NCBI RefSeq assembly: GCF_006384975.1 | Contig: NZ_CP021645.1 | Coordinates: 1,578,001 to 1,642,000, forward strand | Length of the DNA: 64,000 bases | Direction of reading: 5' to 3' | Source of the DNA: Pseudomonas oryzihabitans | Lineage (GTDB): Bacteria > Pseudomonadota > Gammaproteobacteria > Pseudomonadales > Pseudomonadaceae | In this document: positions 1 through 8,894 of the stretch, one piece after another | Numbering within the stretch: position 1 is the stretch's first letter | Layout of the letters: each line of letters begins with the position of its first letter | Notes under the pieces: generated by a model | Seen by the model: only the letters and a program-made list of their open reading frames with translations | Told to the model about the DNA's origin: nothing | Database searches by the model: none | Position numbers and translations under genes: made by a program

Positions 1-757
1 CGTTTTCCAGCCAGAGCGCCAGTTGCAGGCACTCTTCCGGACTACTGCCCTGCTCCACCAGATCCAGCAGTGAGAGCCGGAAGATGATGAGGAAATCCGG
101 CCCGGTCGCCGCGCGGATGCGCTCGACGATGGCCAGCGGCAAGCGGCAGCGCTGGGCGAAGTCGCCGCCCCAGCGATCCGTGCGGTGGTTGGTCCGCGCG
201 GCGATGAATTGATTGATGAAGTAGCCTTCCGAGCCCATCACCTCGACGCCGTCGTAACCGGCCTGCTGCGCCAGTTGCGCGCAGTGAACGAAGGTCTCGA
301 TCTGCGCCTCCACCTCGGTCTCGTCGAGTTCGCGGGGGGTGAAGGGATTGATCGGCGCCTGCAACGCCGAGGGCGCCACCAGCTTCGGGTTGTAGGCGTA
401 GCGACCGGCATGGAGGATCTGCAGGCAGATATGCCCGCCCTCGGCATGTACCGCGGCGGTGATGGCACGGTGCTGTTCGGCCTCTTCGGGCTTGGTCAGC
501 TTGGCGGCGCCCTGATAGACGGCGCCCTCTTCGTTGGGCGCGATACCGCCGGTGACGATCAGGCCCACGCCGCCGCGGGCCCGTTCGGCGAAGAATACCG
601 CCATGCGCGCGAAGCCCCCTGGACGCTCTTCCAGCCCGGTGTGCATGGAACCCATCACCACGCGACTGCGCAAGGTGATCGCCCCCACGCGCAGGGGTTC
701 GAGCAGATGCGGATAAGCAGCTATAGGGGTGGTATTAATGGGGGCAAGCTCAGTCAT
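1..757 (-). CDS. fadH: 2,4-dienoyl-CoA reductase, N-terminal part (cut by window edge)
   Basis: This gene runs off the left edge, so only about 252 N-terminal residues are visible. They form the FMN-binding TIM barrel of the Old Yellow Enzyme family: the start MTELAPINTTP, then LLEPLRVGAITLRSRVVMGS, MHTGLEE, an LQILHAGRYAY motif and GYDGVEVMGSEGYFINQF. The HAGRY and GSEGYFINQF motifs are those of NADPH-dependent 2,4-dienoyl-CoA reductase, which removes double bonds of polyunsaturated acyl-CoAs during beta-oxidation using FMN, FAD and a 4Fe-4S cluster. The Fe-S and FAD/NADPH parts should lie beyond the edge. The ATG at 755-757 follows a GGAG. The gene is divergent from the nitrilase-like gene. 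A related enoate reductase cannot be excluded without the C-terminus. Confidence 0.85.
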   Translation of the reverse strand, partial: MTELAPINTTPIAAYPHLLEPLRVGAITLRSRVVMGSMHTGLEERPGGFARMAVFFAERARGGVGLIVTGGIAPNEEGAVYQGAAKLTKPEEAEQHRAITAAVHAEGGHICLQILHAGRYAYNPKLVAPSALQAPINPFTPRELDETEVEAQIETFVHCAQLAQQAGYDGVEVMGSEGYFINQFIAARTNHRTDRWGGDFAQRCRLPLAIVERIRAATGPDFLIIFRLSLLDLVEQGSSPEECLQLALWLEN

Positions 758-953
758 GGCGATCTCCGGTCGTTGGCCTTTCTGGGAAGGCCTGCCGCAA
801 CGATAAGAGCCGCACGCCCCGCTCTCAATCACCGGAAATGACAACCTCTTTACCCAAATGCACAGCCGATGCTTGGCAGTGGCGTCCTGGTCTCCTACCC
901 TGGGCACCTTTATCTCGCCCGGCCAGAGCGTCCGGGCCCGTTTTGGAGTCTGG

Positions 954-1976
954 ATGCGCAAGCTCGTGTTCCTGGTGCTGATCGCCCTGTTCGCCGTGCT
1001 GGCGGGCTGGGTGGCCCAGCGGCCAGCCTTTCATTACCTGTCGGATCTGCGCAGCAGCCTGGCGGTGGATCTCACCACCACGCCAGCCGCGGCCACCACC
1101 GGCAACCTGCTGGGGATCGAGCCCGAGCTGTTCGCCCTGGACTACGGCAATCCCGAGCGGCTACGGCTCAAGCTCGACGCCTACCTAAGCAATGCCCGGC
1201 GCCTCGGGCTGATCGGCCCCCGGACGGTGGTGGTGCTGCCCGAGCACCTGGGCACGCCGCTGGTGCTGATGGGGGAAAAGTCCGAGGTCTATGCCGCTAC
1301 CCAGACCGAAGACGCCTTGCAGTGGTTGGTCCTGGGTAATCCGCTGCGCTTCGCCCGCGCCTGGTTCCAGGCCGAAGGCCAGCAGCGCCTCGTCGAAAGC
1401 CTGCTGCGCATGAAGGCCTGGGACATGGCCAGTGCCTATCAACAACTCTTCGCCGGCCTGGCGCGGCGCTACGGCGTCACCCTGGTGGCTGGCTCCATCG
1501 TGCTGCCGGGTGCGACCCTGGTCGAGGGGCAACTCGAGGTGGGCAGCGGGCCGCTGCGCAACGTCACCCTGGTGTTCGGCCCCGATGGGCGACCGCTCGG
1601 CAAGTTGCTGGTCCGGCCGCTGGCGGGCCAGGCGCAGGGCAAGGATCTGACCTCGCCGCTGTTGCGCCTGGACACCCCGCTCGGCCGCCTGGGCGTGATC
1701 CAGGGTAGCGATACCGGTCGGCCCGGCGTGCTGGACGATCCCCAGGTGGAGCTGCTGGCCATCCCGGCACTGGCGGCCGGGGCCACCCCCGCCCCGGCCC
1801 CCTTCGACGCCCAGCGCCTGCGCGCGGCCGGCATTCGCGCGGCGCTGGAGGTCCAGCTGCACGGGCGTCTGTGGGAATGGCAGGCCAAGGGCGCCAGCCA
1901 GGCCTTCACCCCGGATGCGACCGCCGCCACCGACCCCGCCCGGACCGGTGCCAAGCTGATCAATCTGCGGCTATGA
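954..1976 (+). CDS. Nitrilase-superfamily (CN hydrolase) protein lacking the catalytic Cys
   Basis: The 340-residue protein begins with a signal anchor (MRKLVFLVLIALFAVLAGW), so the nitrilase-fold domain is probably periplasmic or membrane-attached. An in-frame ATG exists at 858, but the ATG at 954 has GGAG five bases upstream and places the hydrophobic segment at the N-terminus. Nitrilases use a Glu-Lys-Cys triad. A Glu is present in VVVLPEHLGTP and a Lys in RPLGKLLVRPL. The nucleophile block, normally G-x-I-C-x-D, reads GRLGVIQGSDTGRP, so the Cys position is Gly. Family members hydrolyse amides or nitriles, or transfer acyl groups; this one is probably non-catalytic or uses other chemistry. 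Its stop overlaps the AraC start (ATGA), which suggests one operon and perhaps a shared ligand. Confidence 0.75.
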   Translation: MRKLVFLVLIALFAVLAGWVAQRPAFHYLSDLRSSLAVDLTTTPAAATTGNLLGIEPELFALDYGNPERLRLKLDAYLSNARRLGLIGPRTVVVLPEHLGTPLVLMGEKSEVYAATQTEDALQWLVLGNPLRFARAWFQAEGQQRLVESLLRMKAWDMASAYQQLFAGLARRYGVTLVAGSIVLPGATLVEGQLEVGSGPLRNVTLVFGPDGRPLGKLLVRPLAGQAQGKDLTSPLLRLDTPLGRLGVIQGSDTGRPGVLDDPQVELLAIPALAAGATPAPAPFDAQRLRAAGIRAALEVQLHGRLWEWQAKGASQAFTPDATAATDPARTGAKLINLRL

Positions 1977-3007
1977 AGCGGCCGGCGCTGCGCCTCGGCG
2001 ACCTGTCCACCGGTTTCGTGCTGGCCTTGGCGGCGGCGGTCAACAGCCGGGGTGGCGACGCCGATGCCCTGCTCGTCCGCTTCGGCCTGAGTCCCGCGCG
2101 CCTAGCCGAACCTGGCGGGCGGTTGTCGATCCCGCACTATATGCGGCTCGGCCATGCCGCCCTGGAAGTGACCGGCGATCCCGCCCTGGGCCTGGCCATG
2201 GGTCGGGCGATGCGCCCGGCCTTCCTCGGCCTCGCCGGCGTGACCGTGGCCCAGGCACCGGATGTCCGCCATGCGGCCGAGACGCTGCTGCATCTGGAGC
2301 CGCTCTATGGCCGCAATTACCGCGGCCAGTCGCGCTGGGCCGCCCAGGGACGCGACGCCTGGCTGCACTTCTATAGCATCAGCCCCTACAACGACTACAA
2401 CAGATTCGTGGTCGACGCGGTGCTCGGTGCCTGGCTGGCCCTGCTGGGCGCGGTGGCCGGGCAGGCGCTGCAACCCCGCCGCGTACTGATCGAATACGCC
2501 GCTCCGGCAGATCCCGCCCCCTATGAAGCCGCCTTCGGCTGCGCGGTGGAATTCGGCGCGACGGAAAACGCCCTGCTGCTCGACACCGCCACCCTCGCCC
2601 TGCCCGGCACCGACCACTGCCCCGCCACCTGGCGCCAGTTGCTGGCGCTAAGCGAGGCCGAACACGGCCGCCTGACCCGCACGCGCGGGCTCACCGAGCG
2701 GGTGGTCGAGGTCATGGGCCCCTTGCTGCGCCATGGCGAGCCGACCCTGGAACAGATCGCCACCCGTCTACGGCTGCCGTCCTGGACGCTGAGGAGAAAA
2801 CTGGCCGAGGAAGGTACCCAGTATCGCGCCCTGCTCAATCTGACCCGGCGGGACCTGGCCCTGGCCTATATTCGCGACACCGAGGCCAGTTTCGGCGAGA
2901 TCGCCTATCTGCTGGGCTTCGCCTCGCCCGCCGCCTTCCAGCGCGCCTTCAAGCGCTGGACCGAGCAGACCCCGGGCGATTGGCGGCGCAACGCGCGCCT
3001 CGCCTGA
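1973..3007 (+). CDS. AraC-family transcriptional regulator
   Basis: A 344-residue regulator. The N-terminal two-thirds match the Arabinose_bd-type ligand domain seen in OruR/ArgR-like and virulence AraC proteins (segments LSIPHYMRLGHAALEVTGDP and FLGLAGVTVAQAPDVRHAAE). The last ~95 residues are a double helix-turn-helix: LEQIATRLRLPSWTLRRKLA, then IAYLLGFASPAAFQRAFKRW, the signature helix of the family. The ATG at 1973 overlaps the preceding stop by four bases, so translation is probably coupled to the nitrilase-like gene. A longer in-frame reading starting at 1871 would lie inside that gene and is rejected. Its targets and inducer cannot be read from the sequence; the neighbouring operon is the first candidate. 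Confidence 0.88.
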   Translation: MKRPALRLGDLSTGFVLALAAAVNSRGGDADALLVRFGLSPARLAEPGGRLSIPHYMRLGHAALEVTGDPALGLAMGRAMRPAFLGLAGVTVAQAPDVRHAAETLLHLEPLYGRNYRGQSRWAAQGRDAWLHFYSISPYNDYNRFVVDAVLGAWLALLGAVAGQALQPRRVLIEYAAPADPAPYEAAFGCAVEFGATENALLLDTATLALPGTDHCPATWRQLLALSEAEHGRLTRTRGLTERVVEVMGPLLRHGEPTLEQIATRLRLPSWTLRRKLAEEGTQYRALLNLTRRDLALAYIRDTEASFGEIAYLLGFASPAAFQRAFKRWTEQTPGDWRRNARLA

Positions 3008-3033
3008 CATCCTCGCCTCCTGCGACCCAGGCG

Positions 3034-3825
3034 TTACCAATCGCTGCCCTGCCCCAACAAGTCCAGGGCATGGTGGCGCAACTCCAGCAGTCGCGGATCG
3101 TCGCGGCGCCGCGGATAGGGCCGGTCCACGACGATCTCGGCCAGCACCCGGGCCGGTCGCGCGGAGAACACCAGCACCCGGTCGCACAGTAGCAAGGCTT
3201 CCTCGACATCGTGGGTCACCAGCAAGGCGCTGTAGCGCTGCTGCTGCCAAAGGCGGATCAACTCGCTCTGCATGGCGATGCGGGTGAGGGAATCCAGCTT
3301 GCCCAGGGGCTCATCGAGCAGCAGCAGCCGCGGCTCGTTCACCAGCGCTCGGGCCAGGGCCGCGCGCTGGGCCATGCCACCGGACAGTTGGCGCGGATAG
3401 GCGTTACGAAATTCCAGCAGGCCGACCCGGCGCAGCGCCTCGTCCACCCGCTCGCGCTGGGTGGCGAGGAGACCGCGCGCCTGCAGGCCGAGGGCAACGT
3501 TGTCCCAGACGCTGCGCCAGGGGTAGAGGGTGGGGTCCTGGAACATCAACACCCGCGAATGGTGCGGTCCGGGAATGGCGGCGCCGTCGGCCAGCAGGCT
3601 GCCGCTCTGCGTCTGCTCCAGGCCCGCCACCAGTCGCAGCAGGGTCGACTTGCCACAACCCGAGGGCCCCAGCAGCCCCAGACTCTCGCCGGCCGCCAGC
3701 TGCAGATCGACGCGATCCAGCACGGGCAGAGGGCCATCCGCCAACTCGAAGGCGTGGCTCAGGCCACGCACCGCCAGGGTCATCCCCTTGGTTTCCGGGA
3801 CTATCGAAGCTGCTGCACTCACCAT
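3034..3825 (-). CDS. ABC importer ATP-binding protein (nitrate/sulfonate/taurine type)
   Basis: A 263-residue ATPase with all ABC motifs: Walker A GPSGCGKST, Q-loop FQDPTLYPW, signature LSGGMAQR, Walker B RLLLLDEPLG and H-loop THDVEEAL. It resembles the SsuB/TauB/NrtD group, which energises uptake of sulfonates, taurine, nitrate or similar anions. The ATG at 3823-3825 overlaps the permease stop by seven bases and has GGGGA about seven bases upstream. A second in-frame ATG lies at 3783. It is the last gene of the binding protein-permease-ATPase operon and converges on the AraC gene, with 26 bp between them. Substrate specificity cannot be deduced from an ATPase. Confidence 0.9.
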   Translation of the reverse strand: MVSAAASIVPETKGMTLAVRGLSHAFELADGPLPVLDRVDLQLAAGESLGLLGPSGCGKSTLLRLVAGLEQTQSGSLLADGAAIPGPHHSRVLMFQDPTLYPWRSVWDNVALGLQARGLLATQRERVDEALRRVGLLEFRNAYPRQLSGGMAQRAALARALVNEPRLLLLDEPLGKLDSLTRIAMQSELIRLWQQQRYSALLVTHDVEEALLLCDRVLVFSARPARVLAEIVVDRPYPRRRDDPRLLELRHHALDLLGQGSDW

Positions 3826-4811
3826 TTCATCGTCCCCTTCTGCCAGGACAGTACCCGGTCGCGGATGCCGAACAGCAGGGTGATCAACCCCGAACAGAGC
3901 AGCGCCATCACCAGCAGGGCTGCGTACATGTTGGCGTAGGCGGCCCAGCCCTGGGCCCACTGCAGATACCAGCCGAGCCCGGCCTTGACCCCCATCATCT
4001 CGGCCACCACCAGCACCGAGAAGGAGGCCCCCAGGCCCATGAACAGCCCGACGAACACCTGGGGCAAGGCCGCCGGGATGGCGACCCTCAGGATCAGGAA
4101 GGCATTGCTCGCCCCCAGGGTGCGTGCCACCTCGTAGTAGGCGCGATCGACGCTGGCGACGCCGGACCAGGTCAGTACCGTGACCGGGAACCAGGTGGCC
4201 AGAGCGATGAGAAAGACGCTCGCGCTCCAGCTGGTGGGAAAGAAGAAGAAGCAGATCGGCAGCAGCGCGGTGGAGGGAATGGGTCCGAGCAGGCGTAGCA
4301 ACGGATGCATCCAGTAGCCGATGCGCTGCGACCAGCCGATGGCGAGACCTGCCAGAAAGCCACACAGGGCGCCGGCGACGACCCCGTTGAGCAACAGCCA
4401 GAAAGAATGCGCCAGACTCAGGCCCAGTCGCGGCCAGTCGTCGACGAACACCTCGACCAGCGCCTGTGGCGGGGCGAAGAAGGGTACCGGCAGCAGCCGC
4501 AACTTGGCGGTCGCCAGGGTCCAGAGCCCCAGCAGCAAGGGTAGCGCGATCAGCCAGGGACCGGCCTGCCGCAGCCTGGTCAGCAACGGCTCGCTACGTC
4601 CGGCCAACACCGCCGACAGCGCCAGCAACGCGGCGACCACCGTAGCCGCCACGGCGAGTTCGCGGGTGAAGGGCCAGGGCCGACCGTGCTCGGGATAGAA
4701 CGGTAGGAACAGCGCCAGGGCCAGCCAGGCGACAGCGGCGAGCAGGCCGCCACGCCAAGGTAGCGCAAGGGTCCGGACCGGTTGGCTGGATTCAAGCGAA
4801 GACGTCGGCAT
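3819..4811 (-). CDS. ABC importer permease (nitrate/sulfonate/taurine type)
   Basis: A 330-residue inner-membrane protein of the BPD_transp_1 family. Several hydrophobic segments are visible (e.g. LLAAVAWLALALFLPF, LLLNGVVAGALCGFLAGLAI). The EAA-like cytoplasmic loop that contacts the ATPase is seen around YYEVARTLGASNAFLILRVA with the following P-Q-V-F-V-G-L. It is larger than the usual ~260-residue SsuC/TauC because of extra N-terminal hydrophobic sequence before residue 75. The start at 4811 lies inside the 3' end of the binding-protein gene (20 bp overlap) behind a GGAGA, and its stop overlaps the ATPase start, so the three genes look translationally coupled. Confidence 0.87.
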   Translation of the reverse strand: MPTSSLESSQPVRTLALPWRGGLLAAVAWLALALFLPFYPEHGRPWPFTRELAVAATVVAALLALSAVLAGRSEPLLTRLRQAGPWLIALPLLLGLWTLATAKLRLLPVPFFAPPQALVEVFVDDWPRLGLSLAHSFWLLLNGVVAGALCGFLAGLAIGWSQRIGYWMHPLLRLLGPIPSTALLPICFFFFPTSWSASVFLIALATWFPVTVLTWSGVASVDRAYYEVARTLGASNAFLILRVAIPAALPQVFVGLFMGLGASFSVLVVAEMMGVKAGLGWYLQWAQGWAAYANMYAALLVMALLCSGLITLLFGIRDRVLSWQKGTMKW

Positions 4812-5883
4812 GGATGCTCTCCGCGAATTCCAGGGGGTCGGTGCGCGGCCGCAGGACTTCGATCTGCTTGAGGTCACGGGCGTAGACGGCAATTTCCTTG
4901 ACGAAGGCCTCGCCCACCGAATAGTGGGCATGGGTATGCTCACGGAGAATGGCCAGCAACTCCTCGCGGGAGCTGTTCACCGTCAGCGGCAGGAAGCGCT
5001 CGGCCACCGCCTCGGGATGCTGCGCCGCCCAGGCGTGGGCCTGCAGGATGGCGTGGGAAATGGCCGCTGCCACCGGCTTCTCCTGGCGCACCAGGGTGCC
5101 GCTGACTCCGATCACGCAGCAACTCAGGTTGGCGTAGTCGTCCGTCAGGTTGTTGGACAGCTCGACGATACCGGGCCGCTGCTTGACCCGGTACATCATG
5201 GGGTCCGAGCCGCTGGCCGCCTGGATCTCGCCCTTGTCCAGCGCCGGGCCCAGCAGATCCACCGGATAGACCCGCCAGGTGATGTCGCGGCTAGGATCGA
5301 CACCGTGGCGCTTGAGCATCATGGCAAAGAAATTCTTGTCCGCCGCGGCCATGTCGGTCACCCCGATGGTGGCGCCCTTGAGCGCTGCCAGGTCGCCCGG
5401 GCCACCCTCCCGCGCCAATAGCCGCAGGCAACCGCCGTGGGTGCCACCGGTAAGCTGGACATCGAAGCCCTGCTCCAGCGCCTTGAGCCAGCGCAACGCC
5501 ATGCCCACCGCGGCGTCGGCCTTGCCGGTGGCCATGGATTCCAGCAACACCTCGGTGGAATTACCGAAGTTGACGAATTCCACGTCCAGGTTGTGCTGCT
5601 TGAAGATGCCCTGGGTGTCGGCGACGGTCACCGGTGCCAGGCAGACGGCATTGAGATTGACCGCCAGTCGCACCTTGCGCGGCTCCGGCAAGGCCCAGCG
5701 CGCAGTGTCCTGCAGGAAATCCACCGGGCTGGCGGCAGCCACCGCAGCGCCGGAATGACCAGCATGCCCGGCATGGAGATCGCTTGCGTCGGCGGCGTAG
5801 CCCAGCCGGCCGAACAGGGCAGCGGCGGTAGCGGTGCCCGCCAGGCCGAGCAGGCGCCGGCGATTGAGGGTGTGGATGGTCAT
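4792..5883 (-). CDS. Tat-exported substrate-binding protein of ABC importer
   Basis: A 363-residue periplasmic binding protein of the NMT1/SsuA/NrtA class. The start at 5883 is fixed by GGAGG four to five bases upstream. The N-terminus carries a twin-arginine signal (TLNRRRLLGLAG, then a hydrophobic Ala-rich stretch ending in GYAADA), so it is probably folded, or loaded with a cofactor, before export. A short His-rich segment (HAGHAGH) follows just after the signal. The mature part has the family start VRLAVNLNAVCLAPVTVADTQGIFKQHNLDVEFV and the GKADAAVGMALRWL segment. It is first in the operon, ahead of the permease and ATPase. The ligand is unknown; nitrate, sulfonates and thiamine-precursor-like ligands all occur in this fold. 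Confidence 0.85.
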   Translation of the reverse strand: MTIHTLNRRRLLGLAGTATAAALFGRLGYAADASDLHAGHAGHSGAAVAAASPVDFLQDTARWALPEPRKVRLAVNLNAVCLAPVTVADTQGIFKQHNLDVEFVNFGNSTEVLLESMATGKADAAVGMALRWLKALEQGFDVQLTGGTHGGCLRLLAREGGPGDLAALKGATIGVTDMAAADKNFFAMMLKRHGVDPSRDITWRVYPVDLLGPALDKGEIQAASGSDPMMYRVKQRPGIVELSNNLTDDYANLSCCVIGVSGTLVRQEKPVAAAISHAILQAHAWAAQHPEAVAERFLPLTVNSSREELLAILREHTHAHYSVGEAFVKEIAVYARDLKQIEVLRPRTDPLEFAESIHADVFA

Positions 5884-6198
5884 GAAGCCTCCTGAACGTT
5901 TCCGGGCAGGCTCCACAGCGTCGGGTGGCATGCCGATAGAGAATGAAGAAAACTGGGCCAGGGCTCTCGGCACCTCGCGGAGCAACGGCTCCCAGGCCTT
6001 AAGGTGCGTGGGCGAGGCCCAGGTAAAGTGGTACGGTCGGCTGCCGACCCGGCTGCGCCACAGGCGCAGGTATGGACGGTCAGCAAGGAGCCCAGCGGCC
6101 CTCAGCCCGGGCCGGTCGGCAGGCCCCTCTGGGCTGCGTCCGTGCCGACGAACGCTCGCAACGCCCCAGCACCGCGAAGGTAGAGGACCGACCAGACA

Positions 6199-6223
6199 TT
6201 AGTGAAATTCAATTTTGAACTAA
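6199..6223. promoter_or_regulatory. AT-rich operator-like dyad in the 5884-6375 intergenic region
   Basis: The 492 bp between the ABC binding-protein gene and the mscS-like gene contain no convincing gene. An AT-rich island at about 6195-6245 contrasts with the GC-rich surroundings. It holds nested inverted repeats: TTAGT (6199-6203) against ACTAA (6219-6223), with TTCAA and TTGAA inside. This is a plausible promoter/operator for the divergent ABC operon or the channel gene. The assignment rests only on symmetry and base composition. Confidence 0.3.
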
Positions 6224-6375
6224 ACTAATATGCCAAAAATTCATTTAGCGCCTTTGGCTGGCGGTGCTTCCCGTAGTATCGGGCCGCCCCTTGCGCGGGA
6301 CAGTGCGGGAGTCATTCCGCCGGTTGATGAGTCTATGTGGCCAGGTTCGTTTTCCAGCATCGAGTAAGCTTCCCC

Positions 6376-8889
6376 ATGTTCAAAGCGTTGCTAGCCCTGC
6401 TTCTGCTCGCTATCGGCACTTCTCTCCAGGCTGCCGAAACGCCCTCCTCGACCCACCTCGATCCGCAACAGGCGCGCCAGGTGGCAGCGCTGCTGCAAGA
6501 CCCGCAGCGGCGCCAGGAATTGATCCTGACGCTGGAGGCCATCGCCAATCAGACCTCGACCACCCAAGGTGCGGCGCCCGCGGCAGCCACTGCGACCACG
6601 CCGGCCAAGACGGCCAGCGCCCCGGCGGCCACCGAGGAGAAGACCCTGGTGCCTCTGGAGGCCAATGGCCTGATCGCCCAGACGCTCAATCGCGTCGGCC
6701 GCTGGGGCGACAACCTCGGCAAGGAGCTGGTCCAGGTGCAACGCGCGGTACGGGACCTGCCGGACTGGTCGCGTGCCAGCTTCACGTCCGAAGCCGGTCG
6801 GCGCGCCCTGCTGCAGGCCGTGTTGACCCTGGCGGTGCTGTTCACCGTCGGCCTGCTCTGCGAATGGCTGGCGAGACGCCTGCTCACTCGCCCACGGCGG
6901 GCCCTGCAGCTGCACGCCGATCACGCTGACAGCCGCGCGCGGCGCCAGGCGCAGCGCGACGCCGCGCAGCAACCCCCGGCACCTCCCGCGCCGGTCGACG
7001 AGGACGCAGCCGCCATCCGCCCGGCGGAACCTGCGGTCGCGCTGGTCCAGACCCAGCGCGATGGGGTAGACCGGATCGAGGAGGTGCCCATCGCCCCCTC
7101 CGACAGCGCCGCCCCGCCACCCAGCGAACCCGATCCGGAACCGGCCAAGTCCGAATCGACGCGCAGCGACCGCGCGCGACCCAGCGCCGAAGAGCACTGG
7201 ACTACCCTGCGCCACCTGCCCTATGCCCTGGGCCTGCTGTTCCTGGAACTGCTGCCGCTGCTGGCCTTCTGGACCAGTGCGGCCGTGCTGATCCATTACC
7301 TGGTGGCGTCGGATGCCGCTCAACGCGAGTTGGTCGGCGGCTTCATCGGCGCCTATCTGACCACCCGCCTCGCGCTGATCGTGATCCGTCTGCTGATCGA
7401 TCCCGCCGCCCACGGTATCCGGCTGCTCAAGGTCAAGGCGAGCCTCGCCTGTACCCTGCTGCGCTGGTTGCATGCCTTCGTCGCCCTGGTCACCTTCGGC
7501 CTGGCCCTGGCCCAGGCGGCGGACATCCTCGGCGCCACCGAAGCCGGGCGCGAGGCCATCGTCAAGCTGGTGTCGCTGCTGGCGCACCTGCTGGTGGTCG
7601 GCCTGATCTTCCAGGTGCGCCGGCCCGTCGCGGCGCTCATCGCCGGTCGCCAGGACGGCAACGGCCTACTGGCCGGCTTGCGCGCCTGGCTCGGCCAGGT
7701 CTGGGCGGTGTTCGCCGCGGTGTTCATCATGGGCGGTTGGACCATCTGGGCCCTGGACGTCGAAGACGGCCTGCCGCGGCTGATGGGCTTCATCGCCGCC
7801 ACGACCGGTATCGTCATCCTCGGCCGCTTGACCGCGGTATTCCTGCTCGGCCTGCTGGGCCGACTGTTCCATCCGGAGCCCCAGGAAGACGGCACCACCC
7901 CCGACCTGCACCTGCAGCGCTACTATCCGCTGGCACGTTGGCTGGTGGGCGTGATCGTCACCCTGATCACCGTGCTGGCACTGTTCCAGTCCTGGGGCTG
8001 GAACGCCCTGGACTGGTTCGGCGACGGCAGCATCGGGCGCAGTCTGTTGTCCGCCTTCCTCACCATCCTCATCGCCGCGATCATCGCCGTGGCCATCTGG
8101 GAAGGCGCCAACGTGGTGGTGAATCGGCGCCTGAATCGCTGGAGCGAACGCGGCGATACCGTGCGCGCAGCGCGTCTGCGCACCCTGCTGCCGATGTTGC
8201 GCACCGGGCTGTTCATCCTCGTCGCCCTCATCGTCGGCCTCACCGCCCTGAGCGAACTGGGGGTCAACACCACTCCCCTGCTGGCCAGCGCCAGCATCAT
8301 CGGCGTCGCCCTGGGCTTCGGCTCGCAAAAGCTGGTACAGGACTTCATCACCGGCATCTTCCTGCTGCTGGAGAATGCCATGCAGGTCGGTGACTGGGTC
8401 ACGGTGGCCGGGGTCTCCGGGACCGTGGAATACCTGTCGATCCGCACCGTACGCTTGCGCGCCGGTGACGGCTCCCTGCACATCGTGCCCTTCAGCTCGG
8501 TGTCGGCGGTCAACAACATCAACCGCGGCCTCGGCAACGCCGCCATGCGCATCAGCGTAGGCTACGGGGAAGACATCGACCGCGTGATCGCCGAGCTCAA
8601 GGACATCGGCGCCGAGCTGCGCGCCGACGACGCCTTCAAGGACCTGATCCTGGCCGACCTGGAGATCTGGGGCGTGGATGCCGTCGACGGCGCCATGGTC
8701 ACCCTTGCCGGCCAGATGAGGTGCATCGACAAAGGCCGTTGGGGCGTGCAGCGCGAACTCAATAGACGCATCCTCGAACGCTTCCGCGAGCGCGGCATCG
8801 AGATCGCCAACCCGCGGGCCAGCCTGTTGCTGCCCAGCGAAGCCGTTAGGGTACCGTCTGAGCCCACCCAGCCACGCCCCGCGGAGTAG
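6376..8889 (+). CDS. MscS-family mechanosensitive channel, large YbiO-like type
   Basis: An 837-residue inner-membrane channel. It begins with a cleavable signal (FKALLALLLLAIGTSLQAAE), followed by a periplasmic, Ala/Pro-rich region, a charged low-complexity linker at roughly residues 190-280, and many membrane segments. The conserved MscS pore/beta module follows: ALGFGSQKLVQDFITGIFLL, then ENAMQVGDWVTVAGVSGTVEYLSIRTVRLR. Such channels release solutes during hypo-osmotic shock. The size and N-terminal extension match YbiO/MscM-like proteins rather than the ~280-residue MscS. The ATG at 6376 is chosen because it begins the signal peptide. A GTG at 6337 is in frame but would add a polar stretch. 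The gene ends five bases before the Nudix gene. Confidence 0.9.
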   Translation: MFKALLALLLLAIGTSLQAAETPSSTHLDPQQARQVAALLQDPQRRQELILTLEAIANQTSTTQGAAPAAATATTPAKTASAPAATEEKTLVPLEANGLIAQTLNRVGRWGDNLGKELVQVQRAVRDLPDWSRASFTSEAGRRALLQAVLTLAVLFTVGLLCEWLARRLLTRPRRALQLHADHADSRARRQAQRDAAQQPPAPPAPVDEDAAAIRPAEPAVALVQTQRDGVDRIEEVPIAPSDSAAPPPSEPDPEPAKSESTRSDRARPSAEEHWTTLRHLPYALGLLFLELLPLLAFWTSAAVLIHYLVASDAAQRELVGGFIGAYLTTRLALIVIRLLIDPAAHGIRLLKVKASLACTLLRWLHAFVALVTFGLALAQAADILGATEAGREAIVKLVSLLAHLLVVGLIFQVRRPVAALIAGRQDGNGLLAGLRAWLGQVWAVFAAVFIMGGWTIWALDVEDGLPRLMGFIAATTGIVILGRLTAVFLLGLLGRLFHPEPQEDGTTPDLHLQRYYPLARWLVGVIVTLITVLALFQSWGWNALDWFGDGSIGRSLLSAFLTILIAAIIAVAIWEGANVVVNRRLNRWSERGDTVRAARLRTLLPMLRTGLFILVALIVGLTALSELGVNTTPLLASASIIGVALGFGSQKLVQDFITGIFLLLENAMQVGDWVTVAGVSGTVEYLSIRTVRLRAGDGSLHIVPFSSVSAVNNINRGLGNAAMRISVGYGEDIDRVIAELKDIGAELRADDAFKDLILADLEIWGVDAVDGAMVTLAGQMRCIDKGRWGVQRELNRRILERFRERGIEIANPRASLLLPSEAVRVPSEPTQPRPAE

Positions 8890-8894
8890 TCGCC

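Noticed and set aside
1185..1862. 225-codon minus-strand frame opposite the nitrilase-like gene
   Set aside because: It is the antisense shadow of a GC-rich gene: Gln/Gly/Ala/Arg-rich with no family motif, while the plus frame has a signal anchor and nitrilase motifs.
6264..6929. 221-codon plus-strand frame at the start of the channel gene
   Set aside because: It overlaps the mscS-like gene in another frame, is Arg/Pro/Ala-rich and lacks a ribosome site.
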